In this document: in pieces, positions 26,748 to 34,620 of the stretch | Layout: the number at the start of each line of letters is the position of its first letter | How positions within the stretch are numbered: position 1 is the stretch's first letter | Assembly: GCF_001048695.1 (NCBI RefSeq) | Contig: NZ_CVRB01000003.1 | Span: 558,001 to 622,000 of the forward strand | Direction of reading: 5' to 3' | DNA from: Neobacillus massiliamazoniensis | GTDB lineage: Bacteria > Bacillota > Bacilli > Bacillales > Cytobacillaceae | Length of the DNA: 64,000 bases | Notes under the pieces: generated by a model | Told to the model about the DNA's origin: nothing | What the model saw: only the letters and a program-made list of their open reading frames with translations | The model's database searches: none | Made by a program: the position numbers and the translations under genes

Positions 26748-27278
26748 ATGATAATGGAAAAAAAGATAACAAGTCAATTAGTTCTACCTCTTCTGATTTT
26801 GGTTATCGCTTATCAATGGTTAATTGCTTTCTTTAATAAGGTTGTAACCAAACACTATTTCAACGAATTACACAAACAAATGAAGGATTCTTTATCAAGT
26901 ATTACAATTCATCCGTATGCAACTTTATTCAAAAATGTAGGTATTCCACACTTTCATTTATTTGGAACATTAGTAATGCTAGGAGAGTTGTTTGTGGGTG
27001 CTATTTTCCTTCTTTATGCAATTCAAAAACTGATGGGGAAAAATAATAAGGTAATCGCAATATTGGGTTTAATTGCAACGGTCATTGGTGCTTTTATGAA
27101 TTTGAATTATGCCCTTTTAGGCGGGGATACCCTTTTTGTTGATCCAGGTAATGCTTTTCAAGAAGCTATTTCTGTTGACTGGTTCATGTTTCTTATGCAA
27201 ATCATTTTAATCGTTTATTTTTATACCGTATCCTTTAAAAGAAATGAAGAGGCGGAGTTAAATAATCAAGCAGCATAA
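26748..27278 (+). CDS. DoxX-like membrane protein
   Basis: A 176-residue protein with four hydrophobic helices (about 10-30, 68-90, 100-122, 145-165) in the DoxX/TQO-small-subunit layout (LVMLGELFVGAIFLL, GLIATVIGAFMNLNYALLGG). DoxX-like proteins are membrane subunits often linked to quinone or thiol oxidation; no specific partner is proven. AAGGAG lies 5 bases before this ATG; a second ATG two codons on is an alternative. It is followed 116 bp later by a b561-like gene, possibly the same operon. Confidence 0.78.
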   Translation: MIMEKKITSQLVLPLLILVIAYQWLIAFFNKVVTKHYFNELHKQMKDSLSSITIHPYATLFKNVGIPHFHLFGTLVMLGELFVGAIFLLYAIQKLMGKNNKVIAILGLIATVIGAFMNLNYALLGGDTLFVDPGNAFQEAISVDWFMFLMQIILIVYFYTVSFKRNEEAELNNQAA

Positions 27279-27394
27279 AAAATTGTAAAAACCTAACAAA
27301 TTCCTTTCTTATGGAAAAACTCTATTTTTGCGGGAAAAACTACTTAAATAAACGCCCGTAAAAGTACCGTAATCGAAGAAAGAAGGAGAAGTGA

Positions 27395-28102
27395 ATGCAA
27401 AATAGAAAAGAGTTCTATGCTGATGATAATAAACGGTTTCCAATTGAACGAAACAAACGGATGACGGCAATTGCTGGAACTGTGCTTTTTGTACTCATCA
27501 TAGCGGAACTTGTCATTACTGCGAACTTAGCTGCACTAAGGTCTGAACATATTTTCGTTGGTGTCCTATTAGCTGGACCCTTAGTCGTCAAAATGTGTAG
27601 CACCGGATACCGATTTTTTCGTTATTATACAAAATCCCCTGAATTTGTCAGGGCAGGTCCACCTAACATATTACTTAGGCTTTTAGCCCCGTTCCTCGTT
27701 GTAATTACCATTTTGGTGTTTATTAGCGGGTTTGGACTCGTGTTGGGTGGACATGCCCATGAGGAATTGTTTATTAAGATCCATGCCGTTAGCGTAACTT
27801 TATGGTTGCCGTTGCTCGCAGTCCACATATACGCCTATATTCGCAAGGCTTCAGGTCTAATTGCAAATGATTGGACCGGAAAATCCAAATACCGAGTACC
27901 AGGTCGCGAAGGGCGTCTCGGTATTAACGTTGCAGCAATAATAATGAGCGGGATTGCCGCTATCATCATGACTCCGTGGAAGGCTGGGGAGGGTGATCAT
28001 GGAATACCAAGTCCACTTATTGTAGGAATTATGGCTGCTGTAATTGCGGTCTTGATCTTTAAACTGCTATTACGTAAAACTAATAATAAACCACAGTTAT
28101 GA
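27395..28102 (+). CDS. Cytochrome b561/DUF4405-like membrane protein
   Basis: A 235-residue protein with five to six helices and several helix-embedded histidines (SEHIFVGVLL, GGHAHEELFIKIHAVSVTLWL, LAVHIYAYI) spaced as in haem-b-binding four-helix bundles. This points to a membrane electron carrier but haem binding is inference. AAGAAGGAG precedes the ATG. The neighbouring DoxX-like gene suggests a small membrane redox pair. Confidence 0.65.
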   Translation: MQNRKEFYADDNKRFPIERNKRMTAIAGTVLFVLIIAELVITANLAALRSEHIFVGVLLAGPLVVKMCSTGYRFFRYYTKSPEFVRAGPPNILLRLLAPFLVVITILVFISGFGLVLGGHAHEELFIKIHAVSVTLWLPLLAVHIYAYIRKASGLIANDWTGKSKYRVPGREGRLGINVAAIIMSGIAAIIMTPWKAGEGDHGIPSPLIVGIMAAVIAVLIFKLLLRKTNNKPQL

Positions 28103-28503
28103 AGAAACTTTACCTCCTTTGGAGCAGGTATAATGGTGTGTGCTGAGGTACACTGACTCGATATTAGCAGGAAAGCTTTCAGGATTGGCGCCGTTTCATC
28201 TTGATTCCTGAGAAATTTAAAAATTTTATTAACTGAAGAAAACAGTCCTTCTGTTTTACCTTTTAATAAAAAGAAGAAGCTCCGCAGAAATTTTCTCTGC
28301 GGAGTCTTTCTTTTAATTGTAGCAAACTTCGGGTTTAATGCTAATTGAGCGGTTGTTGTTAATATTAGATTTATTTAAAATATTCCCCGAGGATAATTAG
28401 TTTAGTAAAAGATTTGCGAGCTATTTCACTCAAAGCTTCGATCTTTTTTCTTATTCGACTAACGTCTCAGGTTGATGAAGGATATTACAATAGGAAATAG
28501 AAT
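28103..28503. other. Gap between b561-like gene and IS element
   Basis: Holds a terminator at 28279 and, on the minus strand at about 28371-28466, a stop-flanked 31-codon frame (ends SFTKLIILGEYFK) that looks protein-like but cannot be named. The last 33 bases are the left half of a segment that is repeated near 32684. Confidence 0.45.
28279..28312 (+). terminator. Rho-independent terminator
   Basis: CTCCGCAGA / TCTGCGGAG stem with TCTTTCTTTT tail. Confidence 0.82.
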
Positions 28504-28640
28504 TTGAACCTCACACGGCTAAGGACACGTGATTCTTTGACGAGACTACGATGTGATTCTGCTTACCAGTAGAAATCAGTCGTATTCTCGTTGGGAACGT
28601 CAAAATCCCCTTAGCCACTTCTTCCAAATGGAATTCGTGG
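28504..28640 (-). ncRNA. Predicted omega/reRNA overlapping the tnpB 3' end
   Basis: In tnpB elements the guide RNA is made from the 3' end of tnpB and the right end. Here the terminal segment AATCACGTGTCC...GCCGTGTGAGGTTCAA folds as a hairpin and ends exactly at the deduced element boundary; the adjoining flank (ATTCTATTTCCTATTG) would be the guide. The 5' limit is approximate. Family knowledge plus inference; no transcript evidence. Confidence 0.5.
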
Positions 28641-29809
28641 TTACTTTTTCGCAAAATATTAGCGGCTCCGTTAACATCTGCATTTATTTTAATAGAAGCT
28701 TTTGTTTGATATAGACCTCTTTTTATTCGTTTTCCAGAGAACAAATGTATTTTATCCTCTTTTTCGTTGTAGGCTGGTAAATGGTCTTTATCGATAAAAG
28801 AAGCTTTAGATGTATAGGATTCTTCTTGTTTCACAAGCTCAATCCCGTAACGTTTACACATTGACTCGATTTTATCTATCAGTTGACTATGTGGGATTTG
28901 AACAAATTTTTGATTGCTTTGTTTTCCTAAATTTATGTTTTGCTTCCAGCCCTGATTATAACCAATAACTATTTTGCCGATATTATGATCAAGGCAATAA
29001 TTAATAATGTAACGAGTAGTTTTATTTAAATAATCTCGAACAAAGTTCCTCCTCTTTTCCAATAGACGAATCTGACGATTCGTTAAAGTCTTAATTCCTT
29101 GTTTATCTTTAATAGACTGTAATCTTGCATTTTGCTGGTTATACCGTTGGTTAACAGATTTTAATTTTCTCCCATCAATAATAAATGATGTCCCAAGGGT
29201 AGTGACACAAGTGGCTAGATTATTAATACCAAGATCGATAGATAAAGCGTGTTTGTGATTCAGTTTAGGTTTGATGGTTTTTACTTCATAAACATATTCG
29301 ATTTCAAAATAAGAAGCATTGTATTTTGGTAAAATTCTAATTTCGCAAATATCATTTGAGTTTAAATTACTTGGAAATTTAATATTGATTAATCCAAATT
29401 CTTTTTTGAATTTTGGTGACATTGGAACATTAAAACTTCCATCAGCCTGAAGTTTAAACTGGGGATAGGAAATTTCGAAAAAACCATCTTTTTTAAGATA
29501 GCGTGGAATTCTAGCTTTTTGTCCTTCTATTTTGATTAAACTAAAAAATGATTTAAAAGCTTCTTCTACTTTTTTTAATGTTTGTTGAGAAGCAGCAGAT
29601 CCTAGTAATTTATAATTTTCGTTTTGTTTAGCTATTTTATAATTTTCTTCGTAACAAAGATATTGCTTTGTTTCAAAAAAATGTTGTCTGACTTGATACA
29701 AACCAACATTAAACATATTTTTGGATAACCAACACAATTGTCGCAAAGCCAAATATTCTTTTTTATTCAAGTGAAGTTTTTCTTTTTGAATACCGTATTG
29801 TTTACTCAC
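28511..29809 (-). CDS. tnpB: TnpB RNA-guided nuclease (IS605 OrfB)
   Basis: About 432 residues with the TnpB layout: N-terminal helix-turn-helix-like and wedge region (SKQYGIQKEKLHLNKKEY), then a split RuvC domain. Asp192 lies in SIDLGINNLA and Asp378 in KINADVNGAANIL. The usual RuvC-II Glu (IVIE) is Gly here (IVIGYNQGWK); acidic residues 329-330 in KQEESYTSK may replace it, as reported for a subset of TnpB and Fanzor proteins. The zinc-finger cysteines are absent. The GTG start follows AAGGAGGTG by 6 bases; the longer frame to 29842 would swallow that site. Its last codons form part of the right-end hairpin. Confidence 0.88.
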   Translation of the reverse strand: MSKQYGIQKEKLHLNKKEYLALRQLCWLSKNMFNVGLYQVRQHFFETKQYLCYEENYKIAKQNENYKLLGSAASQQTLKKVEEAFKSFFSLIKIEGQKARIPRYLKKDGFFEISYPQFKLQADGSFNVPMSPKFKKEFGLINIKFPSNLNSNDICEIRILPKYNASYFEIEYVYEVKTIKPKLNHKHALSIDLGINNLATCVTTLGTSFIIDGRKLKSVNQRYNQQNARLQSIKDKQGIKTLTNRQIRLLEKRRNFVRDYLNKTTRYIINYCLDHNIGKIVIGYNQGWKQNINLGKQSNQKFVQIPHSQLIDKIESMCKRYGIELVKQEESYTSKASFIDKDHLPAYNEKEDKIHLFSGKRIKRGLYQTKASIKINADVNGAANILRKSNHEFHLEEVAKGILTFPTRIRLISTGKQNHIVVSSKNHVSLAV

Positions 29810-29966
29810 AGTTTTCACCTCCTTGTAAAATAATTTTACCAAATATATGTTCGCCTTTCATTTAATTACTCCAAAATAGAAAACGGCGAAACTGTATCCC
29901 ATCACTAAAGAAAAGGGTGTTAGTTTCGCTTTTCATAAATAAAATATTTAATAAGGAGGGATATAG

Positions 29967-30500
29967 TTGTCAATTTTAAAAACTATTGGGAGTTATATTG
30001 TGCGTACTGGAAAAATAGAAGATGCAGAAGTAACTTTAGACATACAAAGGTCAGTAGTTAGCGAAGGTGAATATCTAATTGCTTATCCAGAAGAGTTTAC
30101 TAATACTCTAAACCAACAGAGAGAATATATACAGAACATATTAGAAAATGAAAATGAAACAATTAATGTAGCTGAAAAAGATGGTGAGGTTGATGGGTGG
30201 ATTGTATTTGAAAGTACCCAAAACAGAAAACGAATGTCACATACAGGTTCTTTTGGAATGTTAATCAGAAACAATTACAGAGGACTAGGGATTGGAAAAA
30301 TGCTGCTACAAGTTTTATTAGATTGGACAGAAAAGAATCCTTTAATTGAGAAAGTAAGTTTAGGAGTTTTTGCAACAAATCATAGGGCAATATCTTTGTA
30401 CAAAAAAATGGGGTTCATTGAAGAGGGACGTAAAATTAATGAATTTAAATTTGATGATAATGAATATGTGGATGATATTCTTATGTATAAATTAGTTTAG
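29967..30500 (+). CDS. GNAT-family N-acetyltransferase
   Basis: A 177-residue acetyltransferase with the acetyl-CoA motif RGLGIGK at 105-111, a preceding strand (HTGSFGMLIRNNY), and the family end pattern VFATNHRAISLYKKMGFIEEGR. The closest layout is RimJ/RimL-like or YhhY-like acetyltransferases; substrate unknown. It starts with TTG behind AAGGAGGG. The IS element lies just upstream, within 35 bp of the start, so the native promoter may be displaced. A shortened copy of this gene occurs about 2.8 kb downstream. Confidence 0.88.
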   Translation: MSILKTIGSYIVRTGKIEDAEVTLDIQRSVVSEGEYLIAYPEEFTNTLNQQREYIQNILENENETINVAEKDGEVDGWIVFESTQNRKRMSHTGSFGMLIRNNYRGLGIGKMLLQVLLDWTEKNPLIEKVSLGVFATNHRAISLYKKMGFIEEGRKINEFKFDDNEYVDDILMYKLV

Positions 30501-30522
30501 CATTGATTTATCTTTTTTCTGT

Positions 30523-30560
30523 TAATGCGTTTCTACATTAAGTTGAAACGCATTTTTTTA
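30523..30560 (+). terminator. Rho-independent terminator
   Basis: AATGCGTTTC / GAAACGCATT stem and T-run after the GNAT gene. The same terminator recurs in the partial duplicate at 32887. Confidence 0.88.
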
Positions 30561-30653
30561 TTAAACGAAAGGACAGGTTTATTAAAAAAGGAAAATAGAA
30601 ACTTTTGTTGAATTATTAGGATTAATTTAATGAAAGGAGAGATTCATTTAGTC

Positions 30654-31739
30654 ATGGAATTATCAATTGCCCAATTATTGGCTTTAGAAAATATTACAAA
30701 GTATGCAAGGAAATATAGACAAGAAGCGAATAAAACAATAAATCACATACTTAAGATGTCTAATATCTCAGATGAAATTTTTGAAAATGCTGTCTATAAA
30801 ATAAAGGCTCACTCAAAGATAGGATTACATTTTCATCCAGATAGACCAGATTCAACTATGAAAAGCGTTGCTGAAGCACTGCTAGAGGATGGAATATATA
30901 AGAGCCAATTTGAAACTTTAATATCTAATGGTAGTGTATCCGCTTACCCTGGTGGTGAACGCGACATTTGGGAGGAGAGAATTTTTGGTGGGGCATATCA
31001 ACTAGAGGGAACAACCGATAATCAACGTCCTAAATATGGTGCTCTAAATTTGATGTTGCACTCAGATGGACCTGCTCCACGTTTTGGATCATGCTATTTT
31101 CTTCTATCCCCCAAGGTCTCATATCGTTCTACATACACTTACTTAGATTCGCATCAAGACCCAAAAGAAAAGGGTACCTATAAAGAGTTTGACCTCATTT
31201 TAAGTGCACTCTTAGAAGAGGCGTTCTTAAGAGATTTTGCAATTGGCGAAAGAAATATTACGCCAGCAAGTTTAATCAATCATTTCCTGGTTAATCTTGA
31301 AAGGCCGTATACTAATCCAGCAAACAAAGAGCCAAACCGCAATCTTAATCACTATATTGAAGCTCAAATTCATGGAGAAATTTCACTTAAAGAAGACGTG
31401 GAAGTGCTTGTTGCAGATCCTTCTTTCAAGGAAACTTATGTAGGGAGAATCTTAGAACAACTATGCCTTAAGTATTCCATTGATCTGTATTGGCACAAGG
31501 GCTTTGCACTTATGGTAGACGAAGTTCCTTCTGATTTTAGAGGTCCATCTATGTCCTCCTTAGCAAAACGCATTGGACAAAATAATTTTATCGATGCAAG
31601 CATAATTGGATCTGCTGTAATGGACTTGAAACGCAATCCAGCTTCTTGGTGCGATCGAGGAACTTATAAGGAAGTATTTCAAGAATTAAAACTATTGTGG
31701 CACGTTTTAGTAAGGTATGGAAAGCCATTTAGTAGTTGA
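30654..31739 (+). CDS. DUF3626 domain protein
   Basis: About 361 residues. Conserved DUF3626 elements are visible: LHFHPDRPDSTMKSVAEALLEDG near the start region, FGSCYFLLSPKVSYRSTYTY, EAQIHGEISLKEDVEVLVADPSF, and a C-terminal YWHKGFALMVDEVP. The His-x-His-Pro-Asp-Arg pattern hints at a metal or nucleotide site, but no activity is established for the family. Start choice is uncertain: the ATG at 30654 lies 13 bases after AAGGAGA, while an ATG at 30630 precedes that site. Confidence 0.82.
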   Translation: MELSIAQLLALENITKYARKYRQEANKTINHILKMSNISDEIFENAVYKIKAHSKIGLHFHPDRPDSTMKSVAEALLEDGIYKSQFETLISNGSVSAYPGGERDIWEERIFGGAYQLEGTTDNQRPKYGALNLMLHSDGPAPRFGSCYFLLSPKVSYRSTYTYLDSHQDPKEKGTYKEFDLILSALLEEAFLRDFAIGERNITPASLINHFLVNLERPYTNPANKEPNRNLNHYIEAQIHGEISLKEDVEVLVADPSFKETYVGRILEQLCLKYSIDLYWHKGFALMVDEVPSDFRGPSMSSLAKRIGQNNFIDASIIGSAVMDLKRNPASWCDRGTYKEVFQELKLLWHVLVRYGKPFSS

Positions 31740-32141
31740 ACGAACAGGTGTTTTAGTTTTAGATCAGAGCTATCATCGAGGTAGCTTTTTCTTTTTGAAC
31801 TACTTTTTGAACTACTATGTGAGAACTTAACTTTTTTACATTATCTGTTGTATGCTCTACTTCATAGATGGCTAACTGGAAGCAGAGTCCAGTTAGCAAG
31901 CCGTGAATATTGCTACGGAAAAAGGATGGCTCTAATAAAGGGTGGAATACCAAAATTTTATAAAACTCGATAGTGGGAATCAATTGACTTAGATATGTAT
32001 AAAGAAACTCCTTTATCTTTTAAATGATCAACTGGTTAAAAGGGATTTCGCCTTCCTTAACATAGTTTTTTATCAGTTGAATAAGTTTAAGATGATTAAT
32101 TAACTTCAAACTATATGTCTGTATTGAAAAGAGGCGAGACG
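31740..32141. other. Gap with one terminator
   Basis: Apart from the terminator at 31767 I see no gene; the fragment has stops in all frames. Confidence 0.5.
31767..31795 (+). terminator. Rho-independent terminator
   Basis: AGCTATC / GGTAGCT stem (one G-U pair) then TTTTTCTTTTT, after the DUF3626 gene. Confidence 0.72.
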
Positions 32142-32690
32142 TTGAACTTTGTTGCATGGATGATTGTCACCTGTGAAATTATGTTCTGGATCGTAATTGT
32201 ATTAGGGTTGGTAACACGGTATGTGTTCAAGCTGAACAGATTAGGAATATTCCTTTTAGCATTAACCCCAGTAATTGATTTAATTTTATTAATTATAACT
32301 GGTATTGATTTATACCTTGGTGCGACTGCAACACAAGCGCATGCGATCGCTGGAGTTTATATTGGTGTATCTATTGCGTTTGGAAAAAGTATGATTCAAT
32401 GGGCAGATCAGCGGTTTCAGTATTATGTAACAAAGCAAGGTGCAAAACCAGCAAAGAGGTTCGGAATGGAGCATGCAAAGCATTATATGAAAGGCTGGTT
32501 AAGGCATGTCATCGCATATCTTATTGGCGCTGGATTATTAGCCGCGATGATCTATTTAATAAATGATCCAACTCGGACTGAAGCATTAAGCGGGATGATA
32601 AAAATTTGGTCAATAGTTCTAAGCATTGATTTGATTATTACAATCAGCTATTTTATTTGGCCGAAAAAAGCAAAAAACCGTGCAGGTTGA
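32142..32690 (+). CDS. ymcC: YmcC-like integral membrane protein
   Basis: A 182-residue protein with about five helices. The sequence WMIVTCEIMFWIVIVLGLVTR, the run LALTPVIDLILLIITGIDLY and the block AHAIAGVYIGVSIAFGKSMI match what I recall of B. subtilis YmcC, an uncharacterised membrane protein. I prefer the TTG start, which aligns with that N-terminus and follows AGAGGCGAG; an ATG nine codons upstream is the alternative. Its stop codon region is the left border of the partial duplicate described next. Confidence 0.75.
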   Translation: MNFVAWMIVTCEIMFWIVIVLGLVTRYVFKLNRLGIFLLALTPVIDLILLIITGIDLYLGATATQAHAIAGVYIGVSIAFGKSMIQWADQRFQYYVTKQGAKPAKRFGMEHAKHYMKGWLRHVIAYLIGAGLLAAMIYLINDPTRTEALSGMIKIWSIVLSIDLIITISYFIWPKKAKNRAG

Positions 32691-32750
32691 AGAAGGATAT
32701 TACAATGGGGAAAAGAATATAAATAAAATATTTAATAAGGAGGGATATAG

Positions 32751-32863
32751 TTGTCCATTTTAAAAGCTATTGGGAGTTAGTTGAAGAGGGACGTAAAATT
32801 AATGAATTTAAATTTGATGATAATGAATATGTAGATGATATTCTTATGTATAAATTAGTTTAG
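32751..32863 (+). pseudogene. Internally deleted GNAT acetyltransferase copy
   Basis: TTG start with AAGGAGGG, then SILKAIGS and a TAG at the deletion joint; after it the C-terminal part EEGRKINEFKFDDNEYVDDI continues to the stop. No functional product is expected. Confidence 0.85.
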
Positions 32864-32886
32864 CGTTGATTTGTCTTTTTTCTGCC

Positions 32887-32926
32887 AATGCGTTTCTACA
32901 TTAAGTTGAAACGCATTTCTTTATTA
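32887..32926 (+). terminator. Terminator, duplicate copy
   Basis: Same AATGCGTTTC / GAAACGCATT stem as the GNAT terminator, tail interrupted by one C. Confidence 0.7.
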
Positions 32927-32988
32927 AAAAAGGTTAGTTCAAGAAGGACCGACCTACTTGGAAGGAGTAAATTGGAGGAATGTTAACC

Positions 32989-33032
32989 AAACAAAATCCC
33001 AGCTTTAGGTCATAAAGGGGATTTTGTTTAGA
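32989..33032. terminator. Hairpin between duplicate and tetR gene
   Basis: AAACAAAATCCC / GGGATTTTGTTT, a 12-bp stem with A- and T-rich arms. It probably ends transcription from either side. The remainder of the 32931-33098 gap shows nothing. Confidence 0.65.
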
Positions 33033-33098
33033 AGACCTTGGGAATAAGTTACTTATAAGTGTGAATGGTATAGCTTCTATTTTTATGTTGAATATCTG

Positions 33099-33680
33099 TT
33101 AGTCTTCACCTAATCGAAAAAGCATAGACAACTGTTTAGCAAGAAATTGCGGTGTATAAGGCATATCCCTGCGCAACCAAGCTGAAATCGTTCCGATTAA
33201 AGCTGAGGAACCGTACCAGATCGCAATATCCTTTTGAATGTCTTTCGCAGCGGGTAAGGAGACATTCTCCGATCTCTCTTTTATTGTTGCAGAAATGATA
33301 TTTAACAAACGCTCCATAAAAATTGATGTTCGTTTGGTACTAAGAACTACTTTATAGAATTTGGCATTCTTGGCAATATACTCAAGCAAGGTTTCAAGCT
33401 TCACCCCTCCTATATCCTCAACGGAATTTTGATTCGTTGATGTACTCATCAAGATAGACTCAATATCCTCGGCCATTTCCTGCGCCATTTTCTCCAGCAT
33501 ATCTTGAATGTCACTATAATGGAGATAAAACGTAACACGGTTAATTGTTGCGCGTTCTGCGATTCGATTAACCGTTATTTTATTGATTTCCATCTCCTGT
33601 AGCAAATCTATAAATGCATCTTTGATTAATTGGCGTGTACGAAGAATCCGAGGATCTATTCGTTGCTTTTGATTGTTCAT
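33099..33680 (-). CDS. TetR/AcrR-family regulator
   Basis: About 193 residues: N-terminal helix-turn-helix (RQLIKDAFIDLLQEMEINKI then TVNRIAERATINRVTFYLHY) and a C-terminal TetR_C33-type ligand domain ending MPYTPQFLAKQLSMLFRLGED. The ATG used follows AGAAGGGGGA by 8 bases; the longer frame adds 54 low-complexity residues and lacks a binding site. It is divergent from a HlyD adaptor and a DHA2 exporter, so it most likely represses them and itself and responds to a drug-like ligand. Confidence 0.88.
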   Translation of the reverse strand: MNNQKQRIDPRILRTRQLIKDAFIDLLQEMEINKITVNRIAERATINRVTFYLHYSDIQDMLEKMAQEMAEDIESILMSTSTNQNSVEDIGGVKLETLLEYIAKNAKFYKVVLSTKRTSIFMERLLNIISATIKERSENVSLPAAKDIQKDIAIWYGSSALIGTISAWLRRDMPYTPQFLAKQLSMLFRLGED

Positions 33681-33796
33681 ACTACTAATCCCCCTTCTAT
33701 TGGAAAATTTACAATTATTATTTTTCTGTCTATTATCCTCAGTATTTACTACAAAATTGAAATAAATGATAACTAATATACATTTTTTCAGAAATT

Positions 33797-33864
33797 GTTG
33801 GTTGTAAGAACCAACTTTATATCTATAATTTAATTTATACAATGTTAATTATTCAACACATTGT
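33797..33864. promoter_or_regulatory. Candidate operators in the divergent tetR/efflux promoter
   Basis: Two inverted repeats lie in the intergenic region: GTTGGTT-GTAAG-AACCAAC (33797-33815) and ACAATGTT...AACACATTGT (33839-33864, one extra base in one arm). Either could bind the TetR protein. Placement supports this; no consensus is known to me. Confidence 0.4.
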
Positions 33865-33958
33865 AAAATAAGTCTACATTAAAATTAGAAAGGATAGAAG
33901 AGAATTGATTCATAATTCTAAAACTGTTAACAAAGCTATCATAATAGGAGGATAATTT

Positions 33959-34600
33959 ATGAGTAATAAACGTTTATTATTATTAAACATTATTATTTTA
34001 CTTGTTTTAGTCGGTGGAGGTTTCGGTGGTTATGCCTATTATAATAGTTCTGTAAACTATTTATCGACAGATAATGCTCAAATTGCCGGACAACAAGTAA
34101 CAATTGCTGCAACTGCCAGCGGGAAATTAACAGATTGGAATGGCAAAGTTGGTTCCACATTATCGAAGGATTCTACAGTTGGGACGATAGTAACAACAGA
34201 TGCAACAGGAAAACCTGTAAATATCGATGTTACTGTTCCAACCAACGGAACAATCGTACAAAATAATGCAGTTCAAAATTCATTCGTTGCTGCAGGAACA
34301 CCACTAGCGGTAGCATTTGATCTAAATAATTTGTGGGTAACAGCAAATATTGATGAAACAAAAATTAACGAAGTAGCCGTAGGACAAGACGTTGATATTT
34401 ACGTTGATGCATTCCCAAATAATACGTTAAAAGGAAAAGTACAACAAATCGGCTTAGCAACTTCCGGGACATTTTCCTTGTTACCTAGTTCAAATACTAC
34501 AGGTAACTACACAAAAGTTACACAAGTTGTCCCTGTAAAAGTATCTATTGATGATAATAAAGGTATTGCAATAGTTCCTGGTATGAACGTAACCGTGTGA
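33959..34600 (+). CDS. HlyD/EmrA-type membrane-fusion adaptor
   Basis: A 213-residue protein with a signal-anchor helix (about 5-26), the STDNAQIAGQQVTIAATASG adaptor motif, a short hairpin region and a beta-barrel (LNNLWVTANIDETKINEVAVG), ending in VPGMNVTV. It is shorter than Gram-negative EmrA proteins (about 390), with a minimal coiled coil, as usual in Bacilli. It should link the downstream exporter to the cell-wall side. AATAGGAGG precedes the ATG. Confidence 0.87.
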   Translation: MSNKRLLLLNIIILLVLVGGGFGGYAYYNSSVNYLSTDNAQIAGQQVTIAATASGKLTDWNGKVGSTLSKDSTVGTIVTTDATGKPVNIDVTVPTNGTIVQNNAVQNSFVAAGTPLAVAFDLNNLWVTANIDETKINEVAVGQDVDIYVDAFPNNTLKGKVQQIGLATSGTFSLLPSSNTTGNYTKVTQVVPVKVSIDDNKGIAIVPGMNVTV

Positions 34601-34620
34601 ATTCATAAGTAGGTGATAAT

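Larger units (their letters stand above)
28504..29934 (-). mobile_element. IS200/IS605-family element carrying only tnpB
   Basis: The ends were deduced by comparing the flanks with a paralogous uninterrupted copy at 32684-32776: the flanking sequences join directly there (after AAAAGAAT, before ATAAATAAAAT). The element is 1431 bp with no target duplication. Its left end (plus-strand right side) begins GAAAAGCGAAACT and holds the inverted repeat GCGAAACT / AGTTTCGC; its right end holds a hairpin (CACG...CGTG) and ends GGTTCAA. The sequence abutting the left end reads TTTAT on the tnpB strand, a plausible target-adjacent motif. No tnpA is present, so movement would need a transposase in trans. 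Confidence 0.82.
32684..32930 (+). repeat. Partial duplicate of the GNAT locus (paralogous empty site)
   Basis: This segment repeats the bases before the IS element (from CAGGTTGA at about 28470), lacks the IS, continues with the GNAT leader and start, skips about 422 bp of the gene, and resumes with its last 28 codons and terminator. The few differences are substitutions. It shows the locus was duplicated and then internally deleted, and preserves the uninterrupted target of the tnpB element at the 32718/32719 junction. Confidence 0.85.

Noticed and set aside
28371-28466. Minus-strand 31-codon frame ending LIILGEYFK
   Set aside because: No start, no family match; could be a gene remnant but cannot be supported.
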